Assembly (NCBI GenBank): GCA_938002085.1
Contig: CALLAT010000007.1
Location: 1-43,680, forward strand
Length of the DNA stretch: 43,680 nt
DNA from: an uncultured Pseudanabaenaceae cyanobacterium
Lineage (GTDB): Bacteria > Cyanobacteriota > Cyanobacteriia > PCC-9006 > JAAUQQ01
Direction of reading: 5' to 3'
The position numbers and the translations under genes are program-made. Shown here one piece after another: positions 34,316 to 42,100 of this stretch. Every line of letters starts with the position of its first letter. The stretch's first letter is position 1. The notes below the pieces were generated by a model. It saw only the letters and a list, made by a program, of their open reading frames with translations, did not search any database and was not told the DNA's origin.

Positions 34316-35185
34316 TTATTGGTCTTTGGGTGCTTTCTGGGCAAGTTTGCGTTTGGCGGCTTGCCAAAAAACTTCTAATTCTTCCACGCTGTATTCCGCG
34401 ATGGGCTTTTCTAAGGCTGCTTCAACCTGCTCAAATCGCTGCACAAACCTGCGATTAGTGCCAGTCAAGGCAGCGGATGGATCCAGGCCATACCAGCGGG
34501 CCAGGTTTACCACCGTAAAGAGTAAGTCGCCGACTTCTTCTTGTTGATGGGATTTGTCGGATTCGGCGATCGCCTCCTTAAACTCCCCCAGCTCCTCCTC
34601 AAACTTCTCCCACACTTCATCCACGGTATTCCACTCAAATCCCGCTCCACCCGCCTTCTGCGAAATCTCCATCGCCGCTGCCAAGGGCGGATTCGTCCGC
34701 CCCGCCTTGGCTAACTTCTCACTCAGCGTCGCCACGGGAGCCAAACCCTTGGCCGCCCGCTCCTGGGCCTTAATCTCCTGCCAAGCTCGCTTGATAGCCT
34801 TAGCATCCGTCGCATCCGCATCCCCAAATACATGGGGATGGCGACGAATCATTTTTTCGCTGATGTTATCCGCCACCGCTGCTAGGTCGAATTGCCCCTG
34901 ATCCTGGGCTATCTGGGCCTGGAGCACCACCTGAAGCAATAGGTCACCCAACTCTTCTGCAATGTCTGCAATGTCGCCTCGGGCCAGAGCATCTACCACC
35001 TCATAGGCTTCTTCAATCACGAAGGGCATCAGACTTTGGGGAGTCTGGGCCAGGTCCCAAGGACAGCCATGCTCTGGTTCTCGTAGCCGGGCCACCACTG
35101 CCACTAAGCGTTCCAGGGACGACAAAATTTGGGGCGCAACCGTCGGTAAATCAGGTGGCAAAGCAGGGGAAGAGGCATTGCTCAT
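34316..35185 (-). CDS. mazG: Nucleoside triphosphate pyrophosphohydrolase MazG
   Basis: A 289-residue all-alpha NTP pyrophosphatase that hydrolyses NTPs and dNTPs to the monophosphate and PPi. It has two tandem MazG domains. The first carries CPWDLAQTPQSLMPFVIEEA and EELGDLLLQVVLQA (EExxE...ExxD). The second has EEELGEFKEA and EEVGDLLFTVVNLARW. The N-terminal Ser/Ala/Pro-rich extension of about 20 residues is slightly longer than in E. coli MazG. No toxin-antitoxin partner (mazEF) is nearby. Confidence 0.96.
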   Translation of the reverse strand: MSNASSPALPPDLPTVAPQILSSLERLVAVVARLREPEHGCPWDLAQTPQSLMPFVIEEAYEVVDALARGDIADIAEELGDLLLQVVLQAQIAQDQGQFDLAAVADNISEKMIRRHPHVFGDADATDAKAIKRAWQEIKAQERAAKGLAPVATLSEKLAKAGRTNPPLAAAMEISQKAGGAGFEWNTVDEVWEKFEEELGEFKEAIAESDKSHQQEEVGDLLFTVVNLARWYGLDPSAALTGTNRRFVQRFEQVEAALEKPIAEYSVEELEVFWQAAKRKLAQKAPKDQ

Positions 35186-35269
35186 GGGAAGGTCTTGTTA
35201 TCGCTAGCGGCACCTTTCAATCCTAGGCCCCATCTCGACTGCAAGAGCACCCTGACTGGCAATTGAGTC

Positions 35270-35839
35270 TTAGTCCCGCCGCTTGCGTCGCTTTGTCGCC
35301 ATGCGTTTTAACCGTTTCCCGCGCCAGCGTTTGACTGTGCTGCCCGTCCAATCGCTTAAAGCATGGCTCATGGCCCCGGCCTCTAGCCCCAAGAACAGCA
35401 GCAGCGCTTCCAAGGGATAGAGCAAAAATTCCTTTTGCAAGCGCTGTAGTATCCACTCCAGTTGCACCAATGAAATTGTTTGCCAATGGTCCGGTGATTT
35501 GAGCTGAGCCCAGCAAACGACCGCCACCGCCGCAAAGAATAAAAGCCAAGCAGCTAAGTACAAAATTCGAAACACTGTCCCCAGCAGGGGTCCATGGGAC
35601 AACATCGAACGATGGGCCATGGCTTTGCGATAGGGCAACCAAATCCAGCGCAGTGGCCCCCAGCGCTTGTAGGGCAAGGAGTGAATGTCTAAATCGGGAC
35701 CAAACATCAGCCCGCTAAACAGGAAGCCACCGCCAAACAGTGCGGTTTGCACGGTGCTCTGGGTCGCTAAGGCAACAACACCCACTAGGGGAAGCAAGCT
35801 ATAGAAGGTAATGCGATCGTGGGTGCGGCCCGATGGCAT
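35270..35839 (-). CDS. DUF2227-like putative metal-binding membrane protein
   Basis: A 189-residue protein starting MPSGRTHDRITFYSLLPLVG. GPDLDIHSLPYKRWGPLRWI, AHRSMLSHGPLLGT and MSHALSDWTGS supply conserved His/Asp residues, similar to the YdjM/DUF2227 metal-dependent membrane hydrolase-like family. Four or so hydrophobic segments are seen. The C-terminus is strongly basic (KRLKRMATKRRKRRD). The frame extends to 35875, but the ATG at 35839 matches the family start as I recall it. Function unknown. It is 84 bp upstream of mazG on the same strand. Confidence 0.85.
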   Translation of the reverse strand: MPSGRTHDRITFYSLLPLVGVVALATQSTVQTALFGGGFLFSGLMFGPDLDIHSLPYKRWGPLRWIWLPYRKAMAHRSMLSHGPLLGTVFRILYLAAWLLFFAAVAVVCWAQLKSPDHWQTISLVQLEWILQRLQKEFLLYPLEALLLFLGLEAGAMSHALSDWTGSTVKRWRGKRLKRMATKRRKRRD

Positions 35840-36001
35840 AGGGGCAATTAATAGGGGGAGCAGATGCTTAAGCAACCTGTCTTATCTTATGGATTGCTTC
35901 TACAAACGCCTAGGGGGATGGCCCAGTCATGGCATCGGGGCTGATGACCTGTCGCCCAGGTCAGCTCATGGATGGGGAAAAGGGGAGCCTGGGGTCTCGT
36001 T

Positions 36002-37618
36002 TTAGTTGGGCTTGAAGCTTCGGCGACTTCCCATGCGAGCTAGGCCTAGACAACGGGCGATCGCCCCATCCAAGTCTTCCTCTGCCTCAATCTCTTCTCC
36101 CCTGAGACGCTGATAGCCCCCCGTAGCTCCTTTCCCTGCCAGGCGCACCACCAATGAAACGGGTTGAGCTGAGCGGCGGGCTTGCTGGGCTAATTGCCCT
36201 TGGTATTCCACCAGAACATCTGCCAATAGACGGCAAGGCAACTGATTGCTGTGCCAATTAATCAGAATGACTTTGATCGCTTTGAGGCGATCCAAGGCTT
36301 GCAGCGCCTGGCAAAGCTGCCGCTTCAAGCTAAATACATCCAATTCAGGCATTGTGAACTCTGCATTGCTCTCAATACTTGTAGGGAGGCATTCTTTATC
36401 TGCAGGAGCTGTTTCAGAGAATAATGCTCTACCTGAGCCTGCAACCTTGGACGAGTTGCTGTCATTTTGAATGTCTAGCGTTGAAGCCTGAAATTCGATT
36501 CCGCCATTGCCTTGGAGATTCACAAATGCGGCGATGGACTCCCCCTGCCGCTGAAACTGCTCTAGGGTGTTCATCGTTCGTCTAAAGCCATTGCTAATCA
36601 CCGCAATTTTGCCCTCGCCCAGACGCACTACCCGAGGGGGAGCAAAGACATTGCGTTGAGTCATGGCTCTGTCGTTTCTTGGGGGCGTTGCCGCATCCTG
36701 GGAGACAGCTGACTCTCGCTGAACTAAACTACTTGTCCTGATTCGCCCTGCTAAGGGGCCATGGGACAAAATCGCAGGATGGAGCACCGTCTCGGTTTGC
36801 AGCGCGGCCTGGGCTTGGCGCCGCAGAGGGGATGCTTCGCTAAACAAAAATTGCCCTGAGAGGGCCATCACTTCTCCCTCTTGACCCAGGGCTAAGGAAT
36901 CTAAGCAACAGCGCGTCAATCCTGCCCAGGTCATCATCAAATAGAGTTTCTCCAGCAGGCGGGCTAATCCCTGGCCTTCGGCTTCTCCCAACTTCAGTTT
37001 GTTCGCGAGGAGCAGTCCATCTTCAGTTTCAAAATTTCCTGGCAGACAAATCCTCTCAATCTCCACTGCATCATCATCAGGAGGCGATTGCTGTTCGATG
37101 CTTGGCCTCGGGCTTCCCAAAAGGGTGATGCTGTCAGAGGCCTGATCAATTTCTAGCGCTAGGCTCACCTGCCGCTCCAAGCTATAGTCCATCTCCACAA
37201 GGAGATACTGCGGAAATGCACCGTTGACCTTGCGGCTAAACAGAGTTTGGCAAGCTGCGATCGCATCAATGCGATTCGCAACGGTAATCCCGATGCCCTT
37301 CCCATTAGGGGCTCGCAGATGGCAGGGGTATTGCATCGAGAGCGATCGCAAATCGGAACGATGGTAAATCCGCTGAACTGATAAAACTGGAATCTCAATG
37401 CTCTGCAAGAGCGGAACGACCTGCTCCAGACTCAGAACAATCCCATGGTCAATAACGGGCCACCCCTGCGCTGGCTCCAGGGACAAATCATCATCATGGA
37501 ACTGCCATGGATTATTCGATGTATTGGTTAACAAAAAATCCATAGGGGATGAACCCAAGTGACCCTGAAAATAATGCTGGAGAATATCGACGAGTGGTAG
37601 CGGATAATTCGAATCCAA
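36002..37618 (-). CDS. Degenerate succinyl-CoA-synthetase-beta-like (ATP-grasp) protein
   Basis: A 538-residue protein. IPVLSVQRIYHRSDLRSLSM, then NRIDAIAACQTLF, aligns by eye with the start of the SucC ATP-grasp domain. KIAVISNGFRRTMNTLEQFQ and IKVILINWHSNQLPCRLLAD match the C-terminal CoA-ligase (flavodoxin-like) domain of SucC. The Gly-rich GGRGKAGG nucleotide loop is missing (GKGIGITV in its place), and about 130 residues of Ser/Gln-rich sequence interrupt the middle, so catalysis is doubtful. No SucD partner is adjacent. The TTG at 37618 is the longest start; the ATG at 37543 is an alternative. The relationship to SucC is inferred from motif order; the function is unknown. Confidence 0.65.
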   Translation of the reverse strand: MDSNYPLPLVDILQHYFQGHLGSSPMDFLLTNTSNNPWQFHDDDLSLEPAQGWPVIDHGIVLSLEQVVPLLQSIEIPVLSVQRIYHRSDLRSLSMQYPCHLRAPNGKGIGITVANRIDAIAACQTLFSRKVNGAFPQYLLVEMDYSLERQVSLALEIDQASDSITLLGSPRPSIEQQSPPDDDAVEIERICLPGNFETEDGLLLANKLKLGEAEGQGLARLLEKLYLMMTWAGLTRCCLDSLALGQEGEVMALSGQFLFSEASPLRRQAQAALQTETVLHPAILSHGPLAGRIRTSSLVQRESAVSQDAATPPRNDRAMTQRNVFAPPRVVRLGEGKIAVISNGFRRTMNTLEQFQRQGESIAAFVNLQGNGGIEFQASTLDIQNDSNSSKVAGSGRALFSETAPADKECLPTSIESNAEFTMPELDVFSLKRQLCQALQALDRLKAIKVILINWHSNQLPCRLLADVLVEYQGQLAQQARRSAQPVSLVVRLAGKGATGGYQRLRGEEIEAEEDLDGAIARCLGLARMGSRRSFKPN

Positions 37619-38054
37619 CCTACCGAGTGAGATCCACTACCTTAACAAGGAATTACTAGACCGTGGTGTGACCTCGCACCCCTAGCATCAATAATCCTTA
37701 GGCCGCGAAGTCAAGGGAACGTAACATCATAAAGGAGACAAACTCCACAAGGTCGGTAAAACAGCTCCATCTGTTTGGTCTATCAACAACATCCAAGGCC
37801 CAAATTACTGAATAAAATCGGTCGTAATAACGGGGGTTGCCAGACAGGGATCCAAGCAACGCGAACATTCCGCCATGGGAAGCCATGCCCACAAGCCGCC
37901 ACAACCCATTGAGGAAGCTTGGGATTCATGCCCACATCAGTTGTGGATAGTATTCAAACTATGAGGTCTATCCAGGGACAGGCTGCAACCTAGACTACAA
38001 AGTTAATCTAGGTTAATCGTTCATCAAATCGCGCAACCTCCCCCAGTGAGAGGA
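37619..38054. other. Intergenic region with a hairpin after the kinase gene
   Basis: No convincing gene in 436 bases; a 68-codon frame at 37698-37904 (minus strand) does not look like protein. AACCTAGA (37987-37994) and TCTAGGTT (38007-38014) form a perfect 8-bp stem about 40 bases past the kinase stop, possibly a terminator, though without a U-tract. Confidence 0.45.
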
Positions 38055-39806
38055 TTAAGCGGAAGTCAGGGGAGCTGCAACCTTGAGCCAGATTAAAAAA
38101 GCACTGCCAGGATGGAGTGCGGGGGGTAAGGCTTGGTCTAGCCCAAAAGCAACTTTGGGGTGCAATGGACCCGCCGGGCTCTGGATCACAATGCGACCGC
38201 CCATTTGCTCCACAAGGGCTTTGGCGATCGCCAGTCCTAATCCCGTGCCTGGCTTGCTTCCCTCCGCTTGAACGCCGCGATAATGACGTTCAAACAGTCG
38301 AGGTAAATCGCCTTCCGGGATACCAGGCCCATCGTCACTAATGGCGATACATTGCCAAGCTCCTGATGGCTCTGATCCAGACGCTTTTAGGTTTCCCCAA
38401 GGTTGGGCTGTGCCATCAGGAGCTGCTAAGAAGCTGGAGCCTGACCGTACTGCTATGGCGACGGTTCCCCCCGCTGAACCATACTTGAGACCGTTATCCA
38501 CAAGATTGCTCAACACCTCGCCCAGGGCATCCCCATCGGCCCATACCGCAGGTAACCCAGACTCTAAACTCGCCATCACGAGCTGGCCCTGTAACTGAGC
38601 GATCGCCTCCCAAGATGCTAAGCGCTCGCCCACCAAATCTTCCAAGTGGTAATGGCCTAACACCAGCGGTTTGCCGGTCAATGGACTAACGGACTCTCCA
38701 TCGTCATCGGGTAACGCTGCTGGCAAGGCTGGCAACTGGCCCTGGGGCAGGGCTAGGGAGACGCCATTGTCTTCCGGCGGTAGGGCGGCGGGGCTATTGC
38801 TATTCTCCCCATCGCCCTTTGCATTCTGCTCTCCCGGTAATAAGCGGGGGCGTTCTGGGGAGGGCTCTGCAACAATCTCCCCCATGACTGCTTCATCAGA
38901 CAATGCAAAGCTATCAACCGTTTCCCCAATTTGCGTTAAGAGGCCCTGGAGGCGATCGCTCTCCCGAACAATCCCGGCTGCTACGGCCTGATTTCGATCC
39001 TCCGGTGAAAGCCGACGCACCAATAACTTGCCAAAGGTTCTCAACGCCGTCAGCGGATTGCGAAACTGGTGCAGCAGATTGTCGATAATGTCTTGCTGTT
39101 TTTCCTGGGCGATTTCCTGCTGTTGAACCCTGGTTTGGAGCCATTGAAGCCTGCGCTCCATCGCGCAGGCTGTAGAGAGCGTTTGGGCAATCTTTTCCAG
39201 ATGGCTGTAATCATCAAGTTGCCAGTCTTGACGCTCCCTAGCGGCCACCACCATTCCCACAGCCCGTCCATCAAACATCAAGGGCTGCATCGCTTGATGT
39301 AAGAAGCCTGCATGGGATTCCCCATTCCCCAGCTCGCCATCTAGCTCCAGCTCTGCCTCTGAGCCCGCTTGTACTTCCTCGGGCCCTTTCTCCATCGCTC
39401 GTTGCCAACGGCGTAACCGGGCCGATAGAAACGAGCCTAGGCGACCTCGTTCAGCTGGAATGTCTTCAACCTTGGACTGGGGTGTGAATAGCGCTTCTGC
39501 AAAAGCTGGATCTAGGCCTGGGCTTGGGGAGCCTGTCAACTCTCTAGACTCGTTTTCCGTCATCCATGGCTGTTCAGCCTCAGCCATCCCAGAGTCTTCC
39601 AGGGCAGGGGCTAGCTGACCCATACCTCCTAAGGAAGTCGCTGCATTTTCAGGATGAATGGCCACAGGCAACCATCCTGAGTTTTCGCCTCCGAGCCATT
39701 CTTCTGCAATATATACAGCTCCTAAGCTAGCGCCTGTGGACTGGGCAAGCAGTCGTAACTGCCCTTGGCACAAGGCGGCAAATTCGGAACTCACCAGGGA
39801 TTTCAT
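38055..39806 (-). CDS. Sensor histidine kinase (GAF-like, HisKA, HATPase)
   Basis: A 583-residue soluble two-component sensor. The N-terminal about 220 residues look like a GAF-type domain (LRLLAQSTGASLGAVYIAEE, MQPLMFDGRAVGMVVAARER) interrupted by a long acidic, low-complexity insert (about 65-165). A coiled linker leads to the H-box LLHQFRNPLTALRTFGKLLV with His246. A Pro/Gly-rich insert (about 320-380) separates it from the ATPase domain: N-box NLVDNGLKYG, G1 DDGPGIPEGD, F-box LFERHYRG, G2 GTGLGLAIAKALVEQMGG. No transmembrane segment, so cytoplasmic. The H-box and N-terminus resemble cyanobacterial Hik2/CSK-type kinases from memory, low confidence. No response regulator is adjacent. Confidence 0.92.
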   Translation of the reverse strand: MKSLVSSEFAALCQGQLRLLAQSTGASLGAVYIAEEWLGGENSGWLPVAIHPENAATSLGGMGQLAPALEDSGMAEAEQPWMTENESRELTGSPSPGLDPAFAEALFTPQSKVEDIPAERGRLGSFLSARLRRWQRAMEKGPEEVQAGSEAELELDGELGNGESHAGFLHQAMQPLMFDGRAVGMVVAARERQDWQLDDYSHLEKIAQTLSTACAMERRLQWLQTRVQQQEIAQEKQQDIIDNLLHQFRNPLTALRTFGKLLVRRLSPEDRNQAVAAGIVRESDRLQGLLTQIGETVDSFALSDEAVMGEIVAEPSPERPRLLPGEQNAKGDGENSNSPAALPPEDNGVSLALPQGQLPALPAALPDDDGESVSPLTGKPLVLGHYHLEDLVGERLASWEAIAQLQGQLVMASLESGLPAVWADGDALGEVLSNLVDNGLKYGSAGGTVAIAVRSGSSFLAAPDGTAQPWGNLKASGSEPSGAWQCIAISDDGPGIPEGDLPRLFERHYRGVQAEGSKPGTGLGLAIAKALVEQMGGRIVIQSPAGPLHPKVAFGLDQALPPALHPGSAFLIWLKVAAPLTSA

Positions 39807-39980
39807 TCCTACATCTTCCCCTCACCGAATCTAGCTCTAACCTCAGAACGTATCAACAAATCAAGATATGAATACTTTGTCTGGCTTGCGGTGCAAAGAA
39901 CCCTCACCCCCCTGATTATGGATGGGTGCAAGCTACGAATTTTGCCACCCTTTATTGTCTCACTAAATGATTAAGAAAAC

Positions 39981-40009
39981 TTGTAAAATCTAGAAAAAGT
40001 CGATACTAT
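39981..40009 (+). promoter_or_regulatory. Predicted sigma-70-type promoter of the DUF3155 gene
   Basis: TTGTAA (39981-39986) and TACTAT (40004-40009) are separated by 17 bases, the optimal spacing. Transcription would begin near 40016, giving a 5' leader of about 50 bases ahead of the TTG start at 40067. Confidence 0.55.
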
Positions 40010-40066
40010 AACAACGGACTTGTATCCGCTTTAACAAAAGTGGGGTTCGATTAGGAGGTAAGCGCG

Positions 40067-40396
40067 TTGGCCAGAAGACGCAAGAGAAAGAGTCGCCGCC
40101 GGTTAGAGGGACGCCGAATTTTGGAGCACGTTCCCCAGTACAGCATTGAGTGTGGTGAAGATAAACCTGTAACCGCAGCTCGAAAGCACATTCACGCTGA
40201 AGGAATTGTTCCGCCGGCGCTACTGCTAGTTAAGCGTAACGAGCATACAACGGACCGATACTTCTGGGCTGAAAAAGGCCTCTTCGGTGCTCAGTATGTT
40301 GAAGAGAATCACTTCTTGTTCCCAAGTCTAAAGCTTGCTGAAGAGGAAGATGATGAGACCGAAGGTAAAGAGGCCCTCACCTCTACTGCAGTTTAA
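40067..40396 (+). CDS. DUF3155 protein
   Basis: A 109-residue protein with a very basic N-terminus (ARRRKRKSRRRLEGRRILEH) and an acidic C-terminus. RYFWAEKGLFGAQYVEENHF is the conserved core of DUF3155, a cyanobacterial family of unknown function. The TTG start is decided by a near-perfect Shine-Dalgarno TTAGGAGGT ending seven bases upstream; no in-frame ATG lies near. The basic stretch suggests nucleic-acid or ribosome contact (inference). It stands alone, with its own predicted promoter and a strong terminator downstream. Confidence 0.88.
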   Translation: MARRRKRKSRRRLEGRRILEHVPQYSIECGEDKPVTAARKHIHAEGIVPPALLLVKRNEHTTDRYFWAEKGLFGAQYVEENHFLFPSLKLAEEEDDETEGKEALTSTAV

Positions 40397-40522
40397 ATTC
40401 AGGCCGCTTGAATATTAGCTCGCAGGATGTTTGATTATTGCCGAGGTTCAGCCGGGTTTATCTATTAGGTTTTAGTCCTAGCGAGCTACTCCTAATCCCT
40501 GCTTCTATTCTTTGCCACAGTT

Positions 40523-40569
40523 GAACATAAAAAGCATTTGCTTATACAAGCAGATGCTTTTTTATGTTC
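40523..40569. terminator. Bidirectional intrinsic terminator
   Basis: GAACATAAAAAGCATTTGCT pairs with AGCAGATGCTTTTTTATGTTC around a short TATACA loop, with one mismatch and one extra T. The stem carries a T-run on its right arm (plus strand) and an A-run on its left arm (T-run for the minus strand). It lies between the convergent DUF3155 and esterase genes and can serve both. A smaller inverted repeat (AGCTCGC 40417-40423 with GCGAGCT 40481-40487) lies between it and the DUF3155 stop codon. Confidence 0.85.
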
Positions 40570-40664
40570 ATTAATCAATGGGCAGCCTTGAGTTGAAGAG
40601 ATTGTTTGCTTAAGACTTTTTTCAAGCTAATGTTGATGTTTGACCTCTAAATAAAGCAGCCAGC

Positions 40665-41282
40665 CTAAAGCCCTAGGTCGCGAAACCACTGCTGTGCAGC
40701 TTGTAGAGCATCGATGGAAATTTCGTGACCCATCTCTAAAGGAGTAAAGCTAGCTTGAAACCCATTAGATTCTAAGAATTGATAGGTTTGCTCTGCCGCC
40801 CTAAAGGGAACAACTGCATCCTGCTTGCCATGGGTGATAAAAACAGGAGTGGATGGGTCGACGGCGGCTTGAGTAATCTCTGGATGAAGGTAACCGCTAA
40901 AGACTGCAATTCCTCCCAAAGACAAGTCCAAGCCAACTTCCATTGCCATGGCTCCCCCCTGGGAAAATCCCATGATCACCGTTTGAGCGGGCGTTAGCCC
41001 GCTTTCCTTGATTAACCCTTCTAAATGATCTCGTAACAACGCCTTGCTCTCACCTAGCCCAGGCCAAGCCGGGTTTTCTAGGTCGTACCACATTTTCCCA
41101 ACCTCGCTATAAGGATGAGCCATGGGTCCATCGGGAGCACTCACCCAACAGCTTCCGAGTTCCAGTGCAGGAACTAGACCGGCAACATCCTCAGCATTAG
41201 AGCCCCAGCCATGGAGCAGAATAACTAATGCTTTGGGGGCTGCCCCACTCTTGGGTGATAGCAGAAGACCAGATAGAGGCAT
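40665..41282 (-). CDS. Alpha/beta-hydrolase, phospholipase/carboxylesterase family
   Basis: A 205-residue single-domain serine hydrolase. ALVILLHGWGSNAEDVAGL gives the oxyanion-hole HGWG. GFSQGG holds nucleophile Ser107. ITHGKQDAVVPF gives Asp155, and LEMGHEIS gives His186, completing the triad. It resembles E. coli YpfH and acyl-protein thioesterase-like esterases. No signal peptide, so cytoplasmic. The natural ester substrate cannot be predicted. The next upstream gene on the same strand is the WecG-type glycosyltransferase, 17 bp away, so the two are probably co-transcribed. Confidence 0.93.
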   Translation of the reverse strand: MPLSGLLLSPKSGAAPKALVILLHGWGSNAEDVAGLVPALELGSCWVSAPDGPMAHPYSEVGKMWYDLENPAWPGLGESKALLRDHLEGLIKESGLTPAQTVIMGFSQGGAMAMEVGLDLSLGGIAVFSGYLHPEITQAAVDPSTPVFITHGKQDAVVPFRAAEQTYQFLESNGFQASFTPLEMGHEISIDALQAAQQWFRDLGL

Positions 41283-41299
41283 TAAAACGTTGTCACGCG

Positions 41300-42079
41300 T
41301 TAGCGCGAAGTGAGGGAAACTTGATCCTCTTGAAAGGGATCACGATACAAGCCTAAACGTTCAGCGAGTACAAGCCAAACGAAGGGCAAGGCATCGTTGA
41401 AATAGCGCTTCCACAGGCGGCGAGGCTCCATCAAGATTCGGTAGAGCCATTCCAGGCCGAAGGTGCTCATCCAGCGGGGCGATCGCTGAACATTACCTGC
41501 TTCAAAATCGATGGTTGCACCAATGGCCATAAAGACTTTGACGCCAGGTAGGTGAGCACGATTTTGATCGATCCACTTTTCCTGTTTTGGTGCGCCTAGA
41601 CCGACGGCCAATACAGTGGCTCCAGACTCATTGACTCTCTCTAAAATACGCTCACACTCTTCTGGATCTTTCTCAAATCCGTAGGGAGGAGAATAGGTGT
41701 CAACGACGATCTCCCGGCGTAGCTTTTGGTTGATTTGTGATTTCGCTTTTTCTCCGACGCCTTCCGCTGCGCCGAGTAGAAAAATCTTGACTGTTTCGTC
41801 ATTCCGATAGTGGTTATAAAATGCTGGAAATAGGTCAGAGCCCGATATTTTCTCGCGAATAGGACGCCCTAGCAAGCGAGAAACAATCCACAGGATTTGG
41901 CTATCGCAAATGCAGTAGTCAGCTTGCTGGTACACCTGGTAAAAATCGCGATCGCGCTGAAGCCTCAGCATATGATAAACATTCGGTGTATAAACAGTGC
42001 CTCCGAATTCGAGTTGTTGTAGCAATTCCATTGAACTAAGATTGTCAATGGATATGTTCAAAAAGTTTAGTCGAGCCAT
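41300..42079 (-). CDS. WecG/TagA/CpsF-family glycosyltransferase (GT26)
   Basis: A 259-residue GT26 enzyme. FGGTVYTPNVYHMLRLQRDR and DYCICDSQILWIVSRLLG begin the family domain. REKISGSDLFPAFY (the G-S-D motif), VKIFLLGAAEGVGEKA and VGLGAPKQEKWIDQNR (the PKQE block) follow. MAIGATIDFEAGNVQRSPRW and GLEWLYRILMEPRRLWKRY close it, the last a membrane-associating tail. Members transfer ManNAcA, ManNAc or glucose to a lipid-linked intermediate. The ATG at 42079 is preferred to one at 42100. It may supply the polysaccharide pathway, although it is 12 kb from the main locus. Confidence 0.94.
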   Translation of the reverse strand: MARLNFLNISIDNLSSMELLQQLEFGGTVYTPNVYHMLRLQRDRDFYQVYQQADYCICDSQILWIVSRLLGRPIREKISGSDLFPAFYNHYRNDETVKIFLLGAAEGVGEKAKSQINQKLRREIVVDTYSPPYGFEKDPEECERILERVNESGATVLAVGLGAPKQEKWIDQNRAHLPGVKVFMAIGATIDFEAGNVQRSPRWMSTFGLEWLYRILMEPRRLWKRYFNDALPFVWLVLAERLGLYRDPFQEDQVSLTSR

Positions 42080-42100
42080 GTGAGCTACCCAAGAGAGCAT

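Noticed and set aside
34316..35185. mazG as part of a toxin-antitoxin module
   Set aside because: No mazE or mazF-like gene is adjacent; the protein is the full two-domain housekeeping pyrophosphohydrolase.
38083..39302. Multiple plus-strand frames opposite the histidine kinase
   Set aside because: Antisense shadows with no domain signature; the kinase has all its catalytic boxes on the minus strand.
40021..40060. Possible tRNA T-loop (GGGGTTCGATT)
   Set aside because: No acceptor, anticodon or D-arm pairing surrounds it; the segment is the Shine-Dalgarno leader of the DUF3155 gene.
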